Positions 45,029-53,499 of a stretch of DNA of 64,000 nt are shown piece after piece (the stretch's first letter is position 1; the number at the start of each line of letters is the position of its first letter). This DNA is from Paenibacillus sp. FSL R10-2734. Its GTDB lineage: Bacteria > Bacillota > Bacilli > Paenibacillales > Paenibacillaceae. The position numbers and the translations under genes are program-made. The stretch spans positions 5,952,001 to 6,016,000 of the forward strand of contig NZ_CP150170.1 of assembly GCF_037963865.1 (NCBI RefSeq), read 5' to 3'. The notes below the pieces were generated by a model, which was given only the letters and a program-made list of their open reading frames with translations, did no database searches and was not told the origin of the DNA.

Positions 45029-47191
45029 TTATCTGATTACCGTAACTTTCTTTTGACCGTTTGCGAAAACAATAAGCACTACTTCACCAAAAATTTGTAT
45101 ACCATCCACTACATAGGAATCCAAGTGACTGGATGGAACTTCGTGGCTGATCACGATAATATGCTCCTCATTCTTTTCAGGAAGGCTGATGCGGCATGCC
45201 TCTGCCTGCGCAGCATCCACCGGTTCACCCGTATGGCGGTAAATTGGCACCTGTAGAGCCAACGGACAGAACGGCTCACCAGAAGGCTGCGGGTACAGCA
45301 TCTGCATGATCGATACCGTTCCTTTTCCCGTTCGGGAGTATACGGCATGCTGATTGGGTTCCAGCAGATTGTATTCGCGGGAGATTACCCCGTCATCAAT
45401 CTTGCCCTGCAGTCCTTCAACATTAACGGGAACGATGCAAAGATTGGCATCCTGCTCATTTTTTGTACGGCAAATGAATGTCTCGTCTTCCATCTGAACC
45501 GCACCGGGAGCAAAATGAAAATGCTGGGAAAACGTGTGCTCCTGACGGCAGCTGAAGCTGTCGACCAGAAGCCAGTAATAAGGCTTGATAAATATGATTC
45601 TCCTTAGCAGGTGTACCGGATCATCCAAATGACGGTAGCCGTCATGGCTGCCCTCTACATAATCAAAGTCCGGATTACTGATCCATTTGCTGCCCGTTGG
45701 CTTCGCAATCTGAGAGAAGGACCATGTATCCGTGATTTCGGTAAATCCAATTCCGTCGACAGTAGTCGTATTATGGGCAGCACTTTCTTTTAACGCTTTT
45801 CTGAGGGGTGTGTGATCACTATAGTTGTATCTGCCCAGATCGGTTAGCATATCCCGCCCATAGGCATACAGATCGAAATGCAGCAGATCCGCGTGACCAT
45901 GTCCACCCCCAAGCGGTCCGCAGTGGAAATATAGGTATAAGTCCTGCTCGCCCCAACCCGTTCGCATCACATAATGGCCGGAATGTGCGAAAGAGCGCGA
46001 CAAGTAAGGCGGTTCCTCCGCAATCAGCTGCTCGTAGCCTTCAACTCCATTCAGCCCGAACAACCAGGCATTGTCATAATCCATTTGATCGTATCCGCCA
46101 AAGCGGAGCACAGAATCCTGGAACAACCAACCCGCATAAGTCAAAATCGAACGGATATCGCTGTCATCGCTATCACCGAGCATCGGCTGCCGATGATTCG
46201 GTTTGGCCCAATATAATGAAGCCACGGCCATTTGATGAACCTTTTGCTGAAATTCATCCTGTAGCTCCAGTCCATTCATGCGGGCCAAGCGGATGCAGTC
46301 GAGAAAACAGACCAGAACCTCATGGTGATAGGTGGGCGATTGCTCCCAGTGGATACCGTCTGCCATGATCTGGATTCGAGCCGTCTCCCACAGTCTCTCC
46401 TCACTGAGCTGTCGCCAGTTTTTGGCGCTAGTAAACTCAGGGAAGTAGAGCGCGGTTTGGAGCAAGCCACAAGTCTCCAGAACCCCCCAGTTGCTGATAT
46501 TCTTCCAGCCCGTAAATGATAAAGCTAAATATTCACCATGTTCATGCAGAGATATCATCACTTTCGCCAGCAGCGTCGGTGTGAGCAGCGGACTATCCTG
46601 TATATAGGACAGCGCTTTGATCCAGTTAGCACAGCGAAGGCCCGCTTCAATTGTGCGCCATGTCAGCGTATCATTCGTAGGCATGTCTGGAACAGGATTA
46701 CAGTCCATCCAATCTTCAAGCTGACAGCAAAGTGTTCTCGCATAATCCTCATGACCTGTTATCGCATATGCTTGTCCTAATGCCACCCAGTAGCGGTGGC
46801 GATTCATCATATAAGCCCATTCTACATCCTTGTCCGGAACATAACGCCAGTCAATTTTTTCCTCAAAGGTAACAGGAATGCGGCTGCGCTCCATGTCCCA
46901 GGGAAAACGAAAGAGAAACGTCTGCTCCACGACTTCATCCGCCGTCTTCATTACAGCTTCCAGCTCATCTGCACAATAGCGCTGTATATAGGCGATGAGC
47001 TGTTGCTTCTGGCGTTCCTCTGCCTGCCAGCCCGGCGTGCTCCGACTAGTCAAATACCGATGCAATTCAGTCAACGCCTCGTCCTGCCGAGCTTGACTGA
47101 GCGCATCCTTCACCGGAGCTAGAGCGGGAACCTCAAGGTCAAGCAGCGCAAAAACAGCATAGGGGGAAGTATGCTTGCCATCAGCGTTCAT
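45029..47191 (-). CDS. Heparinase II/III-like polysaccharide lyase
   Basis: Large protein of 720 residues without signal peptide, hence cytoplasmic. The N-terminal half is the alpha/alpha toroid (WAYMMNRHRYWVALGQAY, TWRTIEAGLRCANWIKAL, ISNWGVLETCGL, HWEQSPTYHHEV); the C-terminal half begins at GGGHGHADLLHFDLYAYGRDML, the heparinase II/III signature, and is a beta-sandwich. Such enzymes cleave uronic-acid-containing glycans by beta-elimination, with His and Tyr as catalytic residues. The product would carry an unsaturated uronyl end, the substrate of the GH88 enzyme encoded just upstream. Its start overlaps the GH88 stop by 11 nt. Confidence 0.88.
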   Translation of the reverse strand: MNADGKHTSPYAVFALLDLEVPALAPVKDALSQARQDEALTELHRYLTSRSTPGWQAEERQKQQLIAYIQRYCADELEAVMKTADEVVEQTFLFRFPWDMERSRIPVTFEEKIDWRYVPDKDVEWAYMMNRHRYWVALGQAYAITGHEDYARTLCCQLEDWMDCNPVPDMPTNDTLTWRTIEAGLRCANWIKALSYIQDSPLLTPTLLAKVMISLHEHGEYLALSFTGWKNISNWGVLETCGLLQTALYFPEFTSAKNWRQLSEERLWETARIQIMADGIHWEQSPTYHHEVLVCFLDCIRLARMNGLELQDEFQQKVHQMAVASLYWAKPNHRQPMLGDSDDSDIRSILTYAGWLFQDSVLRFGGYDQMDYDNAWLFGLNGVEGYEQLIAEEPPYLSRSFAHSGHYVMRTGWGEQDLYLYFHCGPLGGGHGHADLLHFDLYAYGRDMLTDLGRYNYSDHTPLRKALKESAAHNTTTVDGIGFTEITDTWSFSQIAKPTGSKWISNPDFDYVEGSHDGYRHLDDPVHLLRRIIFIKPYYWLLVDSFSCRQEHTFSQHFHFAPGAVQMEDETFICRTKNEQDANLCIVPVNVEGLQGKIDDGVISREYNLLEPNQHAVYSRTGKGTVSIMQMLYPQPSGEPFCPLALQVPIYRHTGEPVDAAQAEACRISLPEKNEEHIIVISHEVPSSHLDSYVVDGIQIFGEVVLIVFANGQKKVTVIR

Positions 47192-48302
47192 ACCAATACC
47201 CCTTGCTACCTTTTTGCAGTCGTAGTAACGCTTCGAGATAGAAATAATCTCCCCAGATCATGAAATCATCCGGTGACAGATCGCCACGCACATGGTAAGA
47301 ACCATGCTTCAGCAGCCCCTCCGCGTCTTCACCGATCGTGGAATAGTTCTGCACAAGTGAAGTCATCGACTGTATTAATCCCTGCTGTAAATAAGCTCGT
47401 TCGGGATCTTCCTCATCCATTAGCTCCAGCAGTTCCTGCAGTCCAGCCGCAACAATTGCAGAAGCCGAGCTATCCCGGTAAGTATCCGCGGACACTGGAG
47501 CATTAAAATCCCAGTAAGCGACATGATCCTGTGGCAAATGTTCCAGAAAATAGCGGGCCATCCGCTTGGACGTTTCCAAATACAACGGATCCTTCGTATA
47601 GCGGTAAGATAATGCAAAACCGTAGACGCCCCAGGCCTGCCCGCGCGTCCAGGTCGATCCGTTAGTATAGCCCTGGTGCGTGGCACCGCCGATCGGCTCT
47701 CCGGTCTTCTGGTCGAAGAAAAACGTATGGTAGGAGCTGTCATCTCCCCGCACCAGATAACGTTTCGTTTTATCCGCCTGCATGACCGCCACCTGCCGGT
47801 ATACGGGATCACCGGTCTGTTGTTCCGCCCAGTACAGAAGAGGAAGATTCAACAGACAATCAATAATGATGCGCCCACCTTCCTGGGCATCTCCCTCTGG
47901 GCCCCAAGCCTGAATATAACCACCGCCTGTACGCCAGCGTTTCAACAGCAGGTCTGCCGCCTGCAGTGTCAACTGACGCGCGGATTCGTCTTTATCTATA
48001 ATCCACTGGGCCTTGGAGGATAACGAATACAAGAATCCGATGTCGTGGTGATCAAGAACCGTCTTTGCCGCGAAACGACGGTGAAAATCCTCTACGGTAT
48101 GAGATGCCGCGATACGAAAGCTTTCATCCTGCGTATATTCATAGCACAACCACAGCATGCCGCTCCAGAATCCATTGGTCCAATCGTCATTGTTATTGAG
48201 CTGGTAAGTTCCATTCCTGCTGACATGAGGGAACCTACCTCCGAATCGATCTATATTCTTACGTACCTTGTCTACTGCATCTTCAATGGCACTGCTCCAC
48301 AT
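47181..48302 (-). CDS. GH88 unsaturated glucuronyl hydrolase
   Basis: Cytoplasmic alpha/alpha-barrel hydrolase of 373 residues. Family features are NNDDWTNGFWSGMLWL near the N-terminus, HHDIGFLYSLSS with its catalytic Asp, and GGATHQGYTNGSTWTRGQAWGVYGF. It hydrates and removes the 4,5-unsaturated uronyl residue left by lyases. I placed the start at ATG 48302 behind AAGGAG; the frame runs 14 codons further. It is first in a transcript with the lyase, the kinase and the regulator, and has the 27-bp motif 87 nt upstream. Confidence 0.93.
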   Translation of the reverse strand: MWSSAIEDAVDKVRKNIDRFGGRFPHVSRNGTYQLNNNDDWTNGFWSGMLWLCYEYTQDESFRIAASHTVEDFHRRFAAKTVLDHHDIGFLYSLSSKAQWIIDKDESARQLTLQAADLLLKRWRTGGGYIQAWGPEGDAQEGGRIIIDCLLNLPLLYWAEQQTGDPVYRQVAVMQADKTKRYLVRGDDSSYHTFFFDQKTGEPIGGATHQGYTNGSTWTRGQAWGVYGFALSYRYTKDPLYLETSKRMARYFLEHLPQDHVAYWDFNAPVSADTYRDSSASAIVAAGLQELLELMDEEDPERAYLQQGLIQSMTSLVQNYSTIGEDAEGLLKHGSYHVRGDLSPDDFMIWGDYFYLEALLRLQKGSKGYWYER

Positions 48303-48388
48303 AAGCTCCTTCTCCCTTCGGGCTCTTCGTTTCTTACGTTTCATGATAAGGAGAGTGAACAGGATCTAATAGGGGCGATTTTTGCTTT

Positions 48389-48415
48389 GATGTGCATTAT
48401 TTTGACTTTTGTACG
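48389..48415. promoter_or_regulatory. 27-bp conserved motif before the GH88 gene
   Basis: GATGTGCA-TT-ATTTTGAC-T-TTTGT-A-CG, 23 of 27 positions identical to 41156-41182. It lies 87 nt before the GH88 start and would place the kinase and regulator genes under autoregulation. Confidence 0.65.
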
Positions 48416-48560
48416 AAAGTAAAGTGATGTAGGTTAGTTTTCCAAGCATAGGCATCAAATCAAGATAGTAACAAAACACATTACTATTTATGGAAAAATA
48501 CGTTAAAATCAGAAAGTGACTTGCAACTTTCATTCTTTTTAGAAACGGAGTGTCCTATTA

Positions 48561-49823
48561 ATGAAAAAGCTAGGTGCATTATTTTTATCCATTTTCATGA
48601 TTATGTCTGTCTTTACCACTGCGCATGCTGCTGAAAAGCCTGTCGGCGTATGGATTGATGGAACCGAAGTAAAGTTAGGCAATTCTAACCCTGTTGTAGA
48701 AAAAGGAACTACCTTGGTTCCTATGCGTCCACTCCTAGAGAAGCTTAACGTAAATATTAATTGGAATAAAAAGACCCAAACTGTAACGGGGACCAAAAAT
48801 GGACTGGCCCTCTCATTAACTATCGGCAGCACAACAGCAACGGTAAACGGGGAGAAGAAAAAACTAGAGGTGGCGCCTAAAACCATCAACAATGTCACCT
48901 ATGTTCCTGTCCGCTTTATCGGAGAAACGATTGGATATAAGGTAGAATGGAGTGCGTCGCTACGCACCATCACCTTTGTAGCTAATAACCAGGCTGCAGG
49001 CAGCACCGGATTCTTATGGAAAGCGGAGAATAACGGTAACACTGTCTATTTGCTTGGTTCTATCCATGTGGCTAACGACAAAATGTACCCATTGCGCCCG
49101 GAAATTGAAGCTGCCTTTGAGGCTTCTCAATATCTTGGCGTCGAAGTTAACTTATCCAAGGTTGATCAATCTGAGATTCAAAAGTTCCTTTCGGAGAAAG
49201 GCTCCTATACAGATGGAACCAAGCTCAAGGACCACGTATCCGCTGATACCTATAACAAAGTGGTTGCGCTTCTGAAAGCGAATGGTCTTGCAGGAGATGC
49301 ATTCGATTCCTATAAGCCATGGGTTGTTACTCAAGGCATCTCAAGCCTACAAATGCAAGCAACAGATTATACACCGGATACCGGAATCGACCTTTATTTC
49401 ACACAGAAAGCAGGCAAACTGAACAAACCTATTATTGAACTGGAAAATATGCAATTGCAGCTGAACATGTTCGATCAATTCTCAGACGGTTTGCAAGAAA
49501 AGCTTCTTGTCGATACACTCGATAGCCTCAATCAAACAGACAAAACTTCCGCAACAGCTTCGCTGGATGCATTATCCCAAATGTGGATGCAGGGTGATGA
49601 ACAATCACTAGTAGCTATGACACAATCCGTAGCTAAGGAGCCAGAATACTACAAGGGCCTCGTTTCAGATCGGAACGCCAACATGGTGAAGCATGTTAAA
49701 GAGTATTTGAACAGTGATAAGAAGGCAACTTACTTAGTCATCGTTGGAGCGCTGCATATGCTAGGTGATGATGGCATTGTGACCCAATTGCAAAAAGATG
49801 GCTTTAACGTCGTCAAACAATAA
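48561..49823 (+). CDS. Secreted TraB/GumN protein with copper-amine-oxidase N domain
   Basis: Exported protein of 420 residues. Signal peptide 1-23 ends at AHA. Residues about 27-135 form a copper-amine-oxidase-N-like domain (VWIDGTEVKL...VVEKGTTLVPMRPLLEKLN...YVPVRFIGETIGYKVEW), common as a wall-associated module in Paenibacillus. Residues about 150-420 form a TraB/GumN domain with VYLLGSIHVA near its start and LVIVGALHMLGDDG near its end, the two GxxH metal-binding motifs shared with Tiki-type metalloproteases. A peptidase role is plausible but unproven. Monocistronic, with a strong terminator. Confidence 0.9.
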   Translation: MKKLGALFLSIFMIMSVFTTAHAAEKPVGVWIDGTEVKLGNSNPVVEKGTTLVPMRPLLEKLNVNINWNKKTQTVTGTKNGLALSLTIGSTTATVNGEKKKLEVAPKTINNVTYVPVRFIGETIGYKVEWSASLRTITFVANNQAAGSTGFLWKAENNGNTVYLLGSIHVANDKMYPLRPEIEAAFEASQYLGVEVNLSKVDQSEIQKFLSEKGSYTDGTKLKDHVSADTYNKVVALLKANGLAGDAFDSYKPWVVTQGISSLQMQATDYTPDTGIDLYFTQKAGKLNKPIIELENMQLQLNMFDQFSDGLQEKLLVDTLDSLNQTDKTSATASLDALSQMWMQGDEQSLVAMTQSVAKEPEYYKGLVSDRNANMVKHVKEYLNSDKKATYLVIVGALHMLGDDGIVTQLQKDGFNVVKQ

Positions 49824-49843
49824 TTGCTTTAGCTAAAATAAAA

Positions 49844-49886
49844 AAGGCTGTCTCCAGTCATCTTCGATGACTTTGGAGGCAGCCTT
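49844..49886 (+). terminator. Terminator of the TraB/GumN gene
   Basis: AAGGCTGTCTCCAGTCATC-TTC-GATGACTTTGGAGGCAGCCTT is a near-perfect long stem followed by TATTT. Confidence 0.92.
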
Positions 49887-49945
49887 TATTTCCACTACTC
49901 TTCTGGGCTCAATTCTAAAAATAGTAGTTACTTGACGTGAAGACA

Positions 49946-50070
49946 GAGCGAAGGGTGGAGGGATTCTGGAGAAACGCCAGTGTTCGCCTTTAAAGACCAA
50001 TTTCAACTACTAATCTTTCTACTATACAGAAATTGGGCTTTAACAGCGATCGTAAGAACGCTCCACTCCG
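49946..50070. repeat. Long imperfect inverted repeat
   Basis: The left arm ends TTAAAGACCAATTTC (49990-50004); the right arm begins GAAATTGGGCTTTAA (50029-50043), complementary except for one base. Outer arms (GGTGGAG...TTCT on the left, GAACGCTCCACTCC on the right) pair more loosely. The 24-nt loop is pyrimidine-rich. No gene. I suspect a dispersed repeat family but only one copy is in the window. Confidence 0.6.
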
Positions 50071-50125
50071 TAGCAGCTTGTTCACAATTCTCAAACACTA
50101 GTATTGGTTTTGAGCCTTTTTCCTT

Positions 50126-51412
50126 CTATAATTTAATTAACTGATCCACCTTCACCGGAAGTCCAGTAGCTATCGAACGATTAGCCGCAATCCCGGTCAT
50201 AATAGACAAAGCCCCATCTATATGAGATGCTGCACGATTAAAGCGATCCTCCACGGGACGTTCAAAAATATCACGCAGCATTACAGGATCTCCGCCACCA
50301 TGTCCCCCAACGCCTTCTTCAATCTCCACTTCATAAGGTGCTTCAAAATGAGGAAATACCATGATTTGCTTGTTTTTCAGTGCCCCTTCATCTTCCTTGT
50401 TGCCTCCGGCATTTACATAGGACTTTTCAACGACCTTGACTTCCATCCGTCCCTTTGTCCCATTAAATACTACAGTGAAGCCTTCCCAAGGCAAGTAAGC
50501 ATTTAGTGAATAGTTCATAATCGTCTTGTTTTTGTATTTGACCATTACAGCCATCGTATCCTCAATACTGATATTATCGCCGAATACACTTTGATCACGC
50601 AGGTACCCATCTTCATGCTCGGCATCCAGATACATCTGCTTAAGCTGCTCGTTGTCTTTAAGATGAAGGGCAAAAGGATCATTCTCCGCCACTGTACTAC
50701 CATGGGCACGCTGATAAAACTCGGTCACGCCGCGCTTCTCCGCATTTTCTCTACCATAGAACCTTAAATCTCCCATTGCATAGATCGTATCCGGACGCGA
50801 GCCCAACCAGAAATTCATCAAATCGAAATGATGTGTTGATTTATGGACCAATAGACCTCCACTGTTACGCTTATCTCGGTGCCATCTGCGGAAGTAATCC
50901 GCTCCATGCTGCGTATTTAACAACCACTCAAAGTTGACGGATAACACTTCTCCGATCGCCCCATCCATGATCAGCTCACGGATTTTGGTATTGTGCGGGG
51001 CATAACGATAGTTGAACGTAACGCGCAGATTTTTTCCCGTCCGCTCAATCGCTTCAAGAATTTCTTGGCACTTCTCTTCATCCACCGTCATCGGTTTCTC
51101 CGAAATAACATCACAGTCAAGCTCCATCGCCCGGATAATGTAATGATGATGTGTGCGGTCAATACTTGTAACGATAACCACATCCGGCTTAGTCTCTTCA
51201 ATCATACGATCGAACTCATGTGCTTTATAAGTAGGAACTGCATGGTACTGATATTTCCCTTCCAGTAATCGATTGGCATAATCCATTCTTGCACCATTTA
51301 CATCACAAAAGCCTACGATTTCCGAAGTTTCACGATAATTCGTAGTAATCTCACCATAAAAGAACTCCGCTCGGCCACCTGTACCTACGAATGCATATTT
51401 TTTGTTCGACAC
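50126..51412 (-). CDS. Gfo/Idh/MocA family oxidoreductase
   Basis: NAD(P)-dependent sugar dehydrogenase-like protein of about 428 residues. The Rossmann motif is YAFVGTGGRAEFF, and the second family motif is the conserved EKPM in CDVISEKPMTVDEEKCQ. The C-terminal alpha/beta domain contains GGLLVHKSTHHFDLMNFWLG with the catalytic His region. GTG at 51412 is 8 nt behind GGAG and is my preferred start. It is divergent from an AraC regulator. The substrate is unknown; a sugar or inositol from the adjacent glycan loci is plausible. Confidence 0.9.
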   Translation of the reverse strand: MSNKKYAFVGTGGRAEFFYGEITTNYRETSEIVGFCDVNGARMDYANRLLEGKYQYHAVPTYKAHEFDRMIEETKPDVVIVTSIDRTHHHYIIRAMELDCDVISEKPMTVDEEKCQEILEAIERTGKNLRVTFNYRYAPHNTKIRELIMDGAIGEVLSVNFEWLLNTQHGADYFRRWHRDKRNSGGLLVHKSTHHFDLMNFWLGSRPDTIYAMGDLRFYGRENAEKRGVTEFYQRAHGSTVAENDPFALHLKDNEQLKQMYLDAEHEDGYLRDQSVFGDNISIEDTMAVMVKYKNKTIMNYSLNAYLPWEGFTVVFNGTKGRMEVKVVEKSYVNAGGNKEDEGALKNKQIMVFPHFEAPYEVEIEEGVGGHGGGDPVMLRDIFERPVEDRFNRAASHIDGALSIMTGIAANRSIATGLPVKVDQLIKL

Positions 51413-51558
51413 AAGGATCACTCCATCGCTATTGATTTAAATGCCGTTTCCTCCTATAGTGTATAGTATAAAATACATCTAAATCTAAACGATAATTAGC
51501 AAAAACGAGAAAAACTTTGCATATATTAGCTTCATTATCTGAAAGGGGCAGCTATAGA

Positions 51559-52386
51559 ATGGAACAGGAGCTTCGACCTCCATTTATCATTGAACAAGTC
51601 AAAAGATCCGGCCCATTCAGCATGGATTCCGACCATTATCACGATACTTATGAAATTTATTATTTACTCGCGGGTGAACGCAGCTATTACATCAACAATC
51701 TGATTTACACCTTGCGCAAAGGTGATCTGATATTTATTAATAAGAACGAACTCCACCGCACTACTTCTAAGGGTTCAGCACGCCATGAGCGAATATTGAT
51801 TAACTTTGAGGAGAGCTTTTTGCAAAAAACATTGGCGAACTATGACCTGAGTTTTCCTTTATTAACAGCACGAAGCTTGCTTCTGCGTCCCGGAGTCCAT
51901 GAACAAGGAGCCATCGAATATATTCTTTTCTCCATGCTTAAAGAACAAGAGGAACGTCGATCACAGCAAATCCCCTATCTTCAGACACTACTCCTCCAGT
52001 TATTTATTGAAATGAACAGAGTACAAGAAATAAGCCGCGAGCCCATTGCTCCAGAGAGCAGTGAGAAGCAGCTTAAAGTCTACGAAATTATTGATTATTT
52101 ACAGGCACATTATGCTGAAAAGCTCACATTAGAGCAGCTATCCGAAACTTTTTTCATCAGCAGTACCTATCTTTGTCGTTTATTCAAACAGACAACTGGC
52201 TTTACCCTCGTTGAATATCTCAATTATATTCGTATCAAGGAAGCCCAGCGCCTACTTCGGAATACGAACGATAAAGTCACGAGTATCGCCGAAGAAACTG
52301 GCTTTGACAGCATCGCCCACTTTGGACGGGTGTTTAAGCAAATCGCGAAGTGCTCACCTCTGCAATACCGCAAGCACAATCGCTGA
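51559..52386 (+). CDS. AraC family transcriptional regulator
   Basis: Regulator of about 275 residues with an N-terminal cupin-like sensor (HYHDTYEIYYLLAGERSYYINNLIYTLRKGDLIFINKNELH) and a C-terminal double helix-turn-helix (KLTLEQLSETFFISSTYLCRLFKQTTG, then VTSIAEETGFDSIAHFGRVFKQI). The cupin probably binds a sugar or sugar derivative. I chose ATG 51559 behind GAAAGGGG. It is divergent from the Gfo/Idh gene and convergent with fucU (4 bp between stops), so it probably controls the former. Confidence 0.9.
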   Translation: MEQELRPPFIIEQVKRSGPFSMDSDHYHDTYEIYYLLAGERSYYINNLIYTLRKGDLIFINKNELHRTTSKGSARHERILINFEESFLQKTLANYDLSFPLLTARSLLLRPGVHEQGAIEYILFSMLKEQEERRSQQIPYLQTLLLQLFIEMNRVQEISREPIAPESSEKQLKVYEIIDYLQAHYAEKLTLEQLSETFFISSTYLCRLFKQTTGFTLVEYLNYIRIKEAQRLLRNTNDKVTSIAEETGFDSIAHFGRVFKQIAKCSPLQYRKHNR

Positions 52387-52389
52387 TCT

Positions 52390-52818
52390 TCAAGCTTTGA
52401 TTACGCCTTTTTTGATGATTACATTCCCATACAATGCTTCTTCACCAGTAACGACAACAGCATAGCTTTGCTTAGAACGATTGTAGAAATCAAACCGCTC
52501 CTCGTATTTAATCATCGCATCAGCGTCATGTTTGGCGATAATCGACTCATATGTGGACCAGATCACCGGCACGGTAGGATCTCCCTCAACCACAGCCATA
52601 AACGCCACCTGATGTTCCACATAATGATCAAGTGGCAGCAGTTCCAATATTGCATCCAATAGCTCAGGTATCCCAATGCCATCATATCTTAGTACTTTTG
52701 AGTTCAAGGAGTGGCCTGGATAATTCGCATCCGCCAATACAAGCTCATCCCCATGACCCATTTCCATCATCACACGTACCAGTTCCGGAGATAATAACTT
52801 AGGAATTTTTTTTAACAT
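52390..52818 (-). CDS. fucU: L-fucose mutarotase
   Basis: RbsD/FucU family protein of 142 residues that interconverts the anomers of L-fucose. The opening IPKLLSPELVRVMMEMGHGDELVLADANYPGHS is characteristic, including the catalytic His and Asp; the C-terminus VVTGEEALYGNVIIKKGVI matches E. coli FucU closely. It is the last gene of the leftward fucose operon, 12 bp after fucA. Confidence 0.93.
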   Translation of the reverse strand: MLKKIPKLLSPELVRVMMEMGHGDELVLADANYPGHSLNSKVLRYDGIGIPELLDAILELLPLDHYVEHQVAFMAVVEGDPTVPVIWSTYESIIAKHDADAMIKYEERFDFYNRSKQSYAVVVTGEEALYGNVIIKKGVIKA

Positions 52819-52830
52819 CCAAGCACCTCA

Positions 52831-53481
52831 TTATTTCCCATAAAAAGATCTCAATGCAACCAGCTCATCAATCCGATGCTGCGGCAGTTCTCTCTCCCCG
52901 TCAATCATACGAGTAATGAATGTAATCTTGGCTGTATATTCGAGTCTCTCCATGTTCAAGTAGGCTTCCATAACATCCGTTCCCCAAGTAAGCGCGCCGT
53001 GATTTTCTAGCAGGACCGCTGTTTTTTTCCCAAGGAAGGGCATCAGTGAGTCCGGGATTTCTTCTGTCGAAGGTGTTCCGTATTCAGCCAAAGGAATATC
53101 CCCAATCATGATAACCGACTCTGGCATCATCATTTTATCGAGCGCCTCACCTTTAATGGCAAAAGCGGTGGCATACGGTGGATGTGCATGGACCACACCA
53201 TTCATCTCAGGTAGCTCATTATAAATTCTCAAATGCATTTTAGTTTCCGTTGAGGGTCTATATCCTTCGGCTGCTTCAAGAACTTCACCTTGTAGATTCA
53301 CTTTTACAATCATATGAGGCTCTAAATATCCCTTGCTCACCGCTCTGGGGGTAGTAAGGATTTCATTCTCTGATAACCGTGCTGAAATATTCCCATCATT
53401 GGCGGCGATGAAATCCTTATTAAACAAATTTCTGCCAATATCACAAATCTGCGAACGTAGTTTTTGTTCCAAATTATCCAT
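52831..53481 (-). CDS. fucA: L-fuculose-1-phosphate aldolase
   Basis: Class II aldolase/adducin-fold enzyme of 216 residues that splits L-fuculose-1-phosphate into dihydroxyacetone phosphate and L-lactaldehyde. Zinc ligands are visible as VVHAHPPYATAF and LLENHGALTWG. FIAANDGNISARL and LTTPRAVSKG bind phosphate. It lies between the kinase and fucU genes, which fixes its pathway; an L-rhamnulose aldolase role is less likely given FucI and FucU. Confidence 0.92.
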   Translation of the reverse strand: MDNLEQKLRSQICDIGRNLFNKDFIAANDGNISARLSENEILTTPRAVSKGYLEPHMIVKVNLQGEVLEAAEGYRPSTETKMHLRIYNELPEMNGVVHAHPPYATAFAIKGEALDKMMMPESVIMIGDIPLAEYGTPSTEEIPDSLMPFLGKKTAVLLENHGALTWGTDVMEAYLNMERLEYTAKITFITRMIDGERELPQHRIDELVALRSFYGK

Positions 53482-53499
53482 AAGTACACTCCTCGTATC

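Noticed and set aside
45808..46368. + strand open frame of 186 codons
   Set aside because: Antisense shadow of the heparinase-like lyase gene; composition unlike a protein (Arg/His/Pro-rich).
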